In this document: positions 1 through 8,300 of the stretch, piece after piece
How the letters are laid out: every line of letters starts with the position of its first letter
Numbering within the stretch: position 1 is the first letter of the stretch
Assembly: GCA_009702465.1 (NCBI GenBank)
Contig: WLHY01000027.1
Location: 1 to 9,584, forward strand
Direction of reading: 5' to 3'
DNA length: 9,584 nt
Source: Actinomycetota bacterium
GTDB lineage: Bacteria > Actinomycetota > Actinomycetes > Nanopelagicales > Nanopelagicaceae
Translations under genes and position numbers: made by a program
Notes under the pieces: generated by a model
Database searches by the model: none
Told to the model about the DNA's origin: nothing
What the model saw: the letters and a program-made list of their open reading frames with translations, nothing else

Positions 1-304
1 CTAGGCAGCCAATTAATTGTTGGAAGTGATACTCACCCGGTTGTAGATCTTCAGTGTTTACCTCAGTTGATATCAATTGATCTCGTAACAGCTCAACCTG
101 ATCACGATCGGTTATACCGGCAAAAGATAAAAGAAGAATTTTATTGTGCCAACGGTTTCCAGTGATTATTAAGTTGCGACCATCCTCAGTGCTTACTGTT
201 GACCCAACTGCAAATCTTTGATCTGGTTGATCTGTTCTAACCTCAATCGTGGCCTCGCCTTGAACACCATGTGCGCGGCCAATTCGACCTACGACAAGTT
301 GCAA
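1..304 (-). CDS. rimM: Ribosome maturation factor RimM, N-terminal part (gene runs off the window)
   Basis: RimM binds ribosomal protein uS19 and helps mature the head of the 30S subunit. About 101 residues are visible and the gene continues past base 1. Translation from a TTG at 304-302 begins MQLVVGRIGRAHGVQGEATI, the characteristic opening of the RimM N-terminal beta-barrel. The segment from about residue 91 (GEYHFQQLIG) is the start of the PRC-barrel half, normally written E-Y/F-Y-D-H-Q-L-x-G. No ATG or GTG fits the family start. TTG is supported by GAGG nine bases upstream on the minus strand and by a one-base gap after the stop codon of the KH gene, which suggests translational coupling. 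trmD and rplS usually follow rimM and would lie outside the window. Identity is firm from the N-terminal motif; the start codon is slightly less certain. Confidence 0.93.
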   Translation of the reverse strand, partial: MQLVVGRIGRAHGVQGEATIEVRTDQPDQRFAVGSTVSTEDGRNLIITGNRWHNKILLLSFAGITDRDQVELLRDQLISTEVNTEDLQPGEYHFQQLIGCL

Positions 305-305
305 A

Positions 306-545
306 TTAACGACCCTCGTCCGCCTCGATTAAATCAACACGAACTGATCGTCCGGCAATTGCACTTACAACTGTACGTAGTGCACGAGCTGTACGACCAT
401 TGCGACCAATTACCTTGCCAATATCCTCTGGGTGTACACGCACTTCAAGAGTTGTACCACCGCGATGATTTTTCTCGCTAATTACAACCTCTTGTGGATT
501 ATCAACAATCCCTTTAACTAAATGCTCTAGAGCTTCATCGATCAT
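306..545 (-). CDS. khpA: KH-domain RNA-binding protein, KhpA (YlqC) type
   Basis: This is a 79-residue single-KH-domain protein. The RNA-binding GxxG loop is visible as VIGRNGRTARALR, with G47-R48-N49-G50, followed by the expected helix and a closing beta strand (SVRVDLIE). Proteins of this family lie between rpsP and rimM in Actinobacteria and Firmicutes. In several Gram-positive species KhpA partners KhpB (Jag/EloR) and binds many RNAs, affecting cell elongation and ribosome-related functions; that role is known from the family and not shown here. Length is normal. The ATG start lies 2 bases after the rpsP stop and the stop is 1 base before the rimM start, so the three genes almost certainly share an mRNA. 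No strong Shine-Dalgarno sequence precedes it, consistent with coupling to rpsP translation. Confidence 0.93.
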   Translation of the reverse strand: MIDEALEHLVKGIVDNPQEVVISEKNHRGGTTLEVRVHPEDIGKVIGRNGRTARALRTVVSAIAGRSVRVDLIEADEGR

Positions 546-547
546 AA

Positions 548-1126
548 TTATTCAGCAGCTTTTTCTTCAGCTGGGGCTTCTGACACAACTTCTTCAGTCA
601 CAACTGGAGCTGGAACCACTGCCTCTGCATTTTGAGTTTCTGGCTCGGACGCCTCTGCAACTGCTTCAGCAACTGGCGTCTCTGCAGCAACTTCTGCTGG
701 TGTTTCAACAATAGGTGCAGCTTTAGCAGCTAACTTCTCAGCTGCTTTCTTCTTTAATGTTGTTGCGCCATCTGCTGGCTCATTCATCGCCTCTTTCACA
801 GCAGCCTCATAAGCAACACGCTTATCAATTCGCACTGGTAGAGATTTTAATGTTCCCTCTTTGCCTGGTAGATCATGTGCCTTTTGGTAATCACCAGTAA
901 TTTTTAGAAGTGCAGTTACCGCTTCAGTTGGTTGTGCACCAACACCCATCCAGTACTGGATGCGCTCTGAGTTAACCTCAATTAATGATGGCTCAGATGC
1001 TGGTGAGTAACGACCAACCTCTTCGATCGCCTTTGAGTTACGGGCAGAACGTGAATCTGCAATCACAATTCGGTAATGCGGTGTGCGAATCTTTCCAAGA
1101 CGCATCAATTTAATCTTTACTGACAC
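548..1126 (-). CDS. rpsP: 30S ribosomal protein bS16 with a long acidic C-terminal tail
   Basis: bS16 is a primary 16S rRNA-binding protein needed for 30S assembly. Residues 1-80 match the family: [20 protein letters not shown], then [20 protein letters not shown] and a segment ending in [12 protein letters not shown]. The start is GTG at 1126, preceded by AGGGAG four bases upstream. The alternative ATG at codon 8 would remove the first beta strand, so I reject it. The protein is 192 residues, compared with roughly 80-90 for the core family and about 140-170 for many actinobacterial versions. The extra sequence is a Lys/Ala-rich stretch around 109-136 followed by an Ala/Pro/Val/Glu tail at 137-192, probably disordered. 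It opens the rpsP-khpA-rimM cluster and has a 160-base upstream gap containing a plausible promoter. Confidence 0.96.
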   Translation of the reverse strand: MSVKIKLMRLGKIRTPHYRIVIADSRSARNSKAIEEVGRYSPASEPSLIEVNSERIQYWMGVGAQPTEAVTALLKITGDYQKAHDLPGKEGTLKSLPVRIDKRVAYEAAVKEAMNEPADGATTLKKKAAEKLAAKAAPIVETPAEVAAETPVAEAVAEASEPETQNAEAVVPAPVVTEEVVSEAPAEEKAAE

Positions 1127-1157
1127 AAAGCTCCCTGTAGAAAATAATCGGTTGTGA

Positions 1158-1187
1158 TTTATATGTAAACAGCGGGGGCGTTTACAA
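1158..1187 (-). promoter_or_regulatory. Candidate sigma70-type promoter of rpsP-khpA-rimM
   Basis: On the minus strand a -35-like TTGTAA (1187-1182) is separated by 18 bases from a -10-like TATAAA (1163-1158). Initiation about 7 bases downstream would give a leader of about 25 bases before the GTG at 1126, with the AGGGAG ribosome binding site inside it. This is consensus reading only; the -35 box is imperfect and the spacer is one base longer than optimal. Transcription could also simply continue from ffh. Confidence 0.4.
1164..1186. repeat. Perfect 7-bp inverted repeat TGTAAAC-N9-GTTTACA in the rpsP promoter spacer
   Basis: The plus strand reads TGTAAAC at 1164-1170, nine GC-rich bases at 1171-1179, and GTTTACA at 1180-1186. 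The arms are perfect reverse complements with centres 16 bases apart, the geometry of a dimeric repressor operator. The repeat fills the spacer of the candidate rpsP promoter and overlaps its -35 box. It could instead form an RNA hairpin if transcription starts upstream, but no T-run follows, so it does not look like an intrinsic terminator. Confidence 0.5.
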
Positions 1188-1213
1188 ATTAATACGACCT
1201 GCGGATAAATATT

Positions 1214-1250
1214 GCTACGGGTTAGAGGGTCCCATTAGCAGGAGGCTAAT
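1214..1250 (-). promoter_or_regulatory. Two overlapping hairpin options in the ffh-rpsP gap
   Basis: Read on the minus strand, ATTAGC (1250-1245), loop CTCCT, GCTAAT (1239-1234) is a perfect 6-bp stem. The same GCTA can instead pair with TAGC at 1217-1214 around an inner GGG/CCC stem, so the two structures exclude each other. Neither is followed by a T-run, which argues against a simple terminator. The first loop and its flank read CCTCCT, resembling the 16S anti-Shine-Dalgarno sequence. The function is unknown and this may be chance. Confidence 0.3.
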
Positions 1251-1286
1251 CTTGCCAGCACCACCCAATATTCCAAAATTGCAGGC

Positions 1287-2735
1287 TCAGCTACCTTCCT
1301 CCGCCGCCCGCTTCGCTGGATTTCCAGATCTAGATTTCTTCTTCGGTGGTGGATTATTTTTTGAAATTTTTGGCATGCCACCCAAACCAGGCATTGCAGG
1401 CATTGCAGGCATTCCAGGAATTGCCGGCATGCCACCACTTCGCATCTGCTTCATCATCTTCTGTGCTCCAGAAAATCTTTCAACCAATGAGTTAATCTCA
1501 CTAATTGCTCTACCACTTCCACGTGAAATTCTGGCGCGCCTTGAACCATTTAATACCTTTGGATCAGCACGCTCTTGAGGTGTCATTGACTCAATAATTG
1601 CTCTTGTTCGAACCAACTCATTTTCATCAAAATTTTCCATCTGTTTTTTAATTGCACCAGAGCCAGGTAACAACCCCATTAACTTGCTCATACTGCCCAT
1701 ACTTTTCATCGCTTCAAGTTGAGAGAGAAAATCCTCAAAGGTGAAATCATCCCCACTGGCAAACTTTTGTTCTAGCTTTGCTGCAGTGTCACTAGACATT
1801 GATCGTTTTGCTTGTTCAGCTAAGGATGCAACATCTCCCATTCCCAAAATTCGAGAGGCCATCCGGTCTGGATAAAACAAATCAAAATCTGAAACCTTCT
1901 CACCAGTTGCTGCAAATATGATTGGTTTACCAGTTACCTCAACGATGGAAAGTGCAGCACCGCCACGGGCATCACCATCTAATTTAGTTAAAACAACCGC
2001 ATCAAATCCCACTCCATCAGCAAATGCCTTTGCCGTTACAACTGCATCTTGACCAATCATGGCATCAACCACAAAGAGGATTTCATCTGGCGAAACAGCA
2101 TCGCGCACTCTGATTGCTTGTTGCATTAACTCTTGGTCAACACCCAATCGACCTGCGGTATCAACAATCACAAAGTTATGAACTTTATCCTTTGCAAATT
2201 GCAAGCCCGCCTTTGCAACCGCTACTGGATCGCCAACCCCATTGCCCGGTTCAGGTGCAAAAACTGGAACTGCGATTGATTGGCCAACAACCTGCAGTTG
2301 GGTAACCGCATTTAAACGTTGTAAATCAGATGCAACTAATAAGGGAGTATTTCCTTGATCCTTTAAATACTTGGCAAGCTTTCCAGCCAGCGAGGTTTTT
2401 CCTGCACCCTGTAAACCAGTTAACAAAATTACAGTTGGGCCAGTCTTAGCATGGCGCAACCTTCTTGCTGAGCCACCAAGGGTTTGAGTTAATTGGGCAT
2501 TAACAATCTCGAAAATTTTCTGAGCGGGATTTGTTGATTTATTAATCTCATCAGCTCGCTCCTGCGCAATTTTTAAGATCTGCGTGGCGAAATTATCTGC
2601 AACCGATTGAGCAACATCAGACTCAAGTAATGCGGTTTTAATCTCAGATGCAAAGGTATTTAGATCTGACTCACTTACCTTGCCGCGTAGGCCAGAAAAT
2701 ACCTTAGTAAATCTCTGACCTAGCGCTTCAAACAT
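1287..2735 (-). CDS. ffh: Signal recognition particle GTPase Ffh (SRP54)
   Basis: Ffh binds 4.5S/SRP RNA and signal sequences on nascent chains and delivers ribosomes to FtsY at the membrane. Numbered from the ATG at 2735 (482 residues), the N domain is followed by the G domain with P-loop GLQGAGKT (107-114), DLQR (137-140), DTAGRL (192-197), TKLDG (250-254) and ATGEK (276-280). The M domain runs from about 315 to 435 and includes the RNA-binding SRRARISRGSG (398-408). A Met/Pro/Gly-rich segment and a Lys-rich tail end the protein. The frame stays open to a GTG at 2774, inside glnB, but MFEALGQRFTKVFSGLRGK is the expected family N-terminus, so I use the ATG, 19 bases after the glnB stop. No good Shine-Dalgarno is seen there. 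FtsY, its receptor, is encoded upstream in the same cluster. Confidence 0.97.
   Translation of the reverse strand: MFEALGQRFTKVFSGLRGKVSESDLNTFASEIKTALLESDVAQSVADNFATQILKIAQERADEINKSTNPAQKIFEIVNAQLTQTLGGSARRLRHAKTGPTVILLTGLQGAGKTSLAGKLAKYLKDQGNTPLLVASDLQRLNAVTQLQVVGQSIAVPVFAPEPGNGVGDPVAVAKAGLQFAKDKVHNFVIVDTAGRLGVDQELMQQAIRVRDAVSPDEILFVVDAMIGQDAVVTAKAFADGVGFDAVVLTKLDGDARGGAALSIVEVTGKPIIFAATGEKVSDFDLFYPDRMASRILGMGDVASLAEQAKRSMSSDTAAKLEQKFASGDDFTFEDFLSQLEAMKSMGSMSKLMGLLPGSGAIKKQMENFDENELVRTRAIIESMTPQERADPKVLNGSRRARISRGSGRAISEINSLVERFSGAQKMMKQMRSGGMPAIPGMPAMPAMPGLGGMPKISKNNPPPKKKSRSGNPAKRAAEEGS
1390..1434. repeat. Nine-base imperfect tandem repeat within the 3' end of ffh
   Basis: The plus strand carries five 9-base units: GGCATTGCA twice, then GGCATTCCA, GGAATTGCC and GGCATGCCA. 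In the ffh frame they encode a run of Met-Pro-Ala/Gly triplets (GMPAIPGMPAMPAMPG). Such Met/Gly/Pro-rich tails after the M domain are common in Ffh, but the near-identical units suggest slippage and possible length variation between strains. Confidence 0.75.
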
Positions 2736-2754
2736 AACTGCTATCTTACTTAGA

Positions 2755-4394
<1,640 letters not shown>

Positions 4395-4409
4395 AAATCT
4401 CCGATTGTT

Positions 4410-4422
4410 AGGAGTTTCTCCT
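4410..4422 (-). promoter_or_regulatory. Small stem-loop just upstream of the amt ribosome binding site
   Basis: The minus strand reads AGGAG-AAA-CTCCT, a perfect 5-bp stem with a 3-base loop, 7 bases upstream of the GGAG that serves the amt start. The 5' arm AGGAG is itself Shine-Dalgarno-like, and the CTCCT arm could also pair with the real GGAG. It may tune amt translation, or it may be chance. Confidence 0.3.
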
Positions 4423-4454
4423 CATTGAGATAGGGCAGATCATCACCTGGCAGA

Positions 4455-4492
4455 GTTACAGATGCTCACCGATATGGTTTCAGGTAGATCAC
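4455..4492 (-). promoter_or_regulatory. Candidate GlnR-box-like site upstream of amt-glnB
   Basis: On the minus strand, pentamers recur at 11-base spacing: GTGAT (4492-4488), six bases, GAAAC (4481-4477), six bases, GGTGA (4470-4466), six bases, GTAAC (4459-4455). The actinobacterial GlnR consensus is gTnAC-n6-GaAAC repeated twice. The first pentamer has one mismatch, the second matches fully, the third is poor and the fourth has one mismatch. The location, 61 bases before the amt start, suits a regulated amt-glnB promoter, and amtB is a standard GlnR target in Streptomyces and Mycobacterium. I cannot identify a convincing core promoter downstream, and no glnR gene is visible in the window. 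Confidence 0.4.
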
Positions 4493-4519
4493 AAAAAGTG
4501 CTGTTTTGTTAAATCCTTG

Positions 4520-5356
4520 TTAATTGAGAAGTGATCTTATGTAATCCGCTGAATTAAATGGCTGCAAATCCCCTACTGCCTCGCCTACCCCAATAAATTT
4601 GATCGGCAACCCGCTCTCTCGCTCGATAGCTAGCGCCACCCCGCCCTTTGCGCTGCCATCTAATTTTGTGATCACAAATCCAGTTATCTGTGCCAACGCA
4701 ATAAAACTCTTTGCTTGAGCAATTGCATTTTGTCCTGTGGTCGCATCAATGACCAAGAGAATCTCCTTGATCGGAGTTTGTTTCTCGATCACTCTAACTA
4801 CCTTTTGAAGCTCATCCATTAAATCCACTTTGGTGTGCAAGCGGCCAGCGGTATCAATTAACAGATAATCAATATTTGATTCCAATGCCGCTTTAGTAGC
4901 TTCGAAAGCAAGGGCTGCTGGATCGCTATTTGGTTTACCAACAATAACTGGGATATCTAATCGTTGCCCCCAACTTTGCAGCTGTTCGACCGCTGCTGCA
5001 CGGAATGTATCTGCCGCCGCCAGCATTACTTTATATTTATTCTGCTGCAGGTAATTTGCGATCTTTGCAGTTGTAGTTGTTTTACCAGTTCCATTAATTC
5101 CTACAAGTAAAACTGGATTTAGGCCAGCATTGCCTGGAGTAATCTCCCTGGGTTTAGTGCTGAGCCAACTTGAAATCTCATTTACAATCGCACTCTGTGC
5201 ATCATCTGGCTTACTCTTTTTCGCTACCGCAATTAGTTGATCGACTAAATTAACCCCAAGATCTGAATCAATTAAATTACTTCTAATCTCATTCCATTCA
5301 GATTCAGTGGTTGATCCACTTTTAACCGCGTTAAATAAACGCTTGAACAGACTCAT
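4520..5356 (-). CDS. ftsY: Signal recognition particle receptor FtsY, minimal NG form
   Basis: FtsY is the membrane-associated SRP receptor; it forms a GTP-dependent heterodimer with Ffh and hands ribosomes to SecYEG. Numbered from the ATG at 5356 (278 residues), the NG domain shows GINGTGKT (86-93), DTFR (116-119), DTAGRL (168-173), TKLDG (230-234) and GVGE (256-259), ending in a short helix IRSLLN. The NG domain starts almost at once, so the acidic A domain or N-terminal transmembrane segment of many actinobacterial FtsY proteins (often 380 residues or more) is missing. The first residues, MSLFKRLFNAVK, look like an amphipathic membrane-targeting helix. A TTG lies one codon upstream at 5359, but ATG is preferred. 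The gene starts 10 bases after smc. The DTFR motif and absence of an M domain separate it from Ffh. Confidence 0.96.
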   Translation of the reverse strand: MSLFKRLFNAVKSGSTTESEWNEIRSNLIDSDLGVNLVDQLIAVAKKSKPDDAQSAIVNEISSWLSTKPREITPGNAGLNPVLLVGINGTGKTTTTAKIANYLQQNKYKVMLAAADTFRAAAVEQLQSWGQRLDIPVIVGKPNSDPAALAFEATKAALESNIDYLLIDTAGRLHTKVDLMDELQKVVRVIEKQTPIKEILLVIDATTGQNAIAQAKSFIALAQITGFVITKLDGSAKGGVALAIERESGLPIKFIGVGEAVGDLQPFNSADYIRSLLN

Positions 5357-5366
5357 CAATTAAGCT

Positions 5367-8300
5367 TTAAGAGACGGCATCAACTTCGCGAATACGTTGC
5401 GAGATAACCTCAGAGACGCCATCACCGCGCATCGTTACGCCGTACAAAGCATCGGCAATCTCCATTGTTCGCTTTTGGTGAGTGATCACAATTAGCTGAG
5501 ATTTTTCACGAAGCTCTTCAAAAACTCCGAGCAACCTTCCTAGGTTTGTGTCATCAAGTGCTGCTTCGACCTCATCCATTACATAAAATGGTGAAGGACG
5601 AGCTTTGAAAATCGCAATCAGCAATGCAACCGCAACAAGTGATCGCTCACCACCTGATAGAAGTGATAAACGTTTTACCCGTTTTCCTGGTGGTCGTGCT
5701 TCAACATCAACTCCTGAAGTCAACATATCTGATGGATTGGTCAAAATTAGACGGCCATCGCCACCTGGGAATAATCTGGCGAAAACTAACTCAAATTCAC
5801 GAGCGGTATCTTCATAAGCTTGTGTGAATATCTCCTGGACCCGATCATCTACCTCTTTAATTATCTCTAGTAGATCACGTTTAGTTTTCTTTAAATCCTC
5901 TAACTGCTCAGCTAGGTAACGAAGTCTCTCCTCGAGTGATGAGTACTCTTCCAAGGCAAGTGGATTAATCTTTCCAAGCAAGGTTAATGAGCGTTCTGCT
6001 TGTGCCAACCGCTTCTCTTGTTGCTCGCGTCGATATGGAATCAACTCTCCTGGTACAAACTCACCCTCTTCATTTTCGATAAATGTTGGCACATCATTGT
6101 TAGGTCCGTATTCGGCGATAAGTGTTGCAACATCAACACCTAGCTCCTCGACCGTCTTAATCTCCAACTGTTCGATTCGTAGTCGTTGCTCAGCTCGAGC
6201 GATCTCATCTTTATGAACACTTGAGGTCAATCGCTCAAGCTCAATTGCTAACTCTCGGCTAGCACCACGAATGCTTAAGATTTCACCTTCGCGTTGAGTT
6301 CGAGATTGCTCTAATCGTTCTCTCTCTGCACCCGCTTTTGAGATTGATGATTCAATTTGGATTAATGCCTCATAAGCAGCATCTGCTATTTGTTGTGCGG
6401 TGATTGCCGCCTTTGCACGAGCATCTCTTCTTGATATCGCTTTGCTTGCAGAATCTCGCTCGGCTTGTGCTGCATCCTCTAGTGATTGGGCACGTTGGGA
6501 TATTGCAGTGATTCGCTCCTCAACTGTTCGAAGGTGCAATCGTGATTCAACCTCTTTTGATCGAGCATTAGATACTTGAGTTCGTAAATCCTCAAGATGA
6601 GTTAAATCTGGCTCTCGTGGTTCAGATTGTGACTCAAATTGTGAGATTGCCGCGGTTAAATCACGTTCATCAGATGTGCGCTGGCCGGTGGCTTCAGTTA
6701 TTGATAAAACTAAACGTTCAATCTCTGCATGTGCACTCTTTACATTTTGTCCAGCTACCGCCATCTGCTCTGCCAAACCATTCATTCGCGCATCAGATTC
6801 ATTTAGCTTTGCTAACAGTTGATCATAAGTTGATTGAGCAGCCGTGATTACATCTTGGGCTGAGGTAATCTCAAATTTAATTCGATCACAATCTGCAGAT
6901 AATTTGCCGACCTCACTCTCAGCGCTTGCGGTTAAGGAATCAATCTTGGCAATTAAATCAGGATTATTTGAAGTGCGAACTAGATCTATGATCTCTTTAA
7001 ATGCAGATAACCGACCAAGTGAGCCAGCACGTAACTTTTCAGCTGCATCGCGGCGCTCTTTAACCTGCTCAAAAAGGTTTTCGGCACTTGCTAGCTCGCG
7101 CTTAGCATTTTCAAATTGTGAATCAAGCCCAGGTTCAGCTGCACCAACACTTGCAATCTGAGTTTCTAGTAATGCAAAATCCTCTTGGTACCCCTTCAAT
7201 CTTGAGTTTGCTTCATTGAGTGCTGTTGTTAATCGAGTTACCTCGGCATTTGTTGCATCAATTCTAGATTTTAAGCCGTTGATGTGACCCTCTTGTCGAG
7301 CAGTTCCTTCTCGTTGATCAGCGATTGCGCGAAGTGAGGCAGAGACTGAACTCTCCTCTAGTGATAACTTCTCTTCAATCTCCTTTAGCGCATTGGTATC
7401 AATAAATAATTGTGATTGGGCAGCATTTAAATCTCGCTCAAAGCCTTGTTGCTCGCTACGAAGAATTTGTGCTTCAGCATCAAGGGCATCTGGATCACGA
7501 CCGGCAGATCTTGCCTCTTCTGCCTCTTCTGATAAAAATCGGGCACGCTCTGATGCGAGATTTTGAATTCCACGAAACTTCTCACGCTGCGCTGTTAAGC
7601 GATAGAAATTCTCTTGTGCTTTAACCAGTAATGGATTTTCAGTAGCTGAGTTTAAATCAAGCTGCTCTTCCCGTAATCGCATACCCTCTAACTCAGATTC
7701 AACTAACTCTTTGCGAGCGCGCAATGAGTTTTCATCCGCCTCCTCCACGCTTGAGGAATTTTTCAAGGTGATTAGATCATCAGCTAATAAGCGAAGCTTT
7801 GCATCACGCACATCAGATTGAATTATCGAGGCTTTGCGAGCAACCTCAGCTTGCTTGCCAAGTGGTTTTAATTGACGCCGTAATTCGACAGTTAGATCCT
7901 GAATACGTGCCAAATTTGTTTGCATTGAATCTAATTTTCTAATCGCCTTCTCTTTGCGCTTTCGATGCTTTAATACACCAGCCGCCTCTTCAATAAAGGC
8001 TCTGCGCTCCTCTGGATTTGCCAGCAAAATTGCATCTAACTGGCCTTGTCCGACAATTACATGCATCTCTCGACCAATACCACTATCACTGAGCAACTCT
8101 TGAATATCCAGCAAGCGAGTTGTTTCGCCATTTAACTGGTACTCAGATGCACCATTTCTAAACAAGACACGGGTAATAGTTACTTCAGAAAAATCAATTG
8201 GTAGCACACCATCGGCATTATCAATTGTTACTGAGACCTCGGCTCGACCAAGGGGTGCACGCCCACTTGTGCCGGCGAAAATTACATCCTCCATCTTGCC

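Noticed and set aside
1164..1186. Intrinsic terminator after ffh
   Set aside because: The stem is AT-rich and no T-run follows on the minus strand.
1127..1286. tRNA or small structured RNA gene in the ffh-rpsP gap
   Set aside because: No cloverleaf, T-loop GTTCAAAT-like sequence or acceptor stem pairing was found.
1252..1578. Plus-strand open frame with a Pro/Ile/Ala-rich product, opposite the 3' end of ffh
   Set aside because: It is the antisense reading of ffh codons, including the Met-Pro repeat, with no recognisable domain and no ribosome binding site of note. Other plus-strand open frames opposite smc, amt, mutM and rnc were rejected for the same reason.
4395..4519. Corynebacterium-type AmtR operator before amt
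   Set aside because: I could not find the CTAT-N6-ATAG core of the AmtR box on either strand; the GlnR-like spacing fits better.
5357..5359. TTG start for ftsY one codon before the ATG
   Set aside because: ATG directly follows and is the stronger codon; the difference is a single residue.
6880..7040. Rad50-like zinc hook replacing the SMC hinge
   Set aside because: No CxxC motif is present; only a single cysteine (residue 529) lies near the midpoint.
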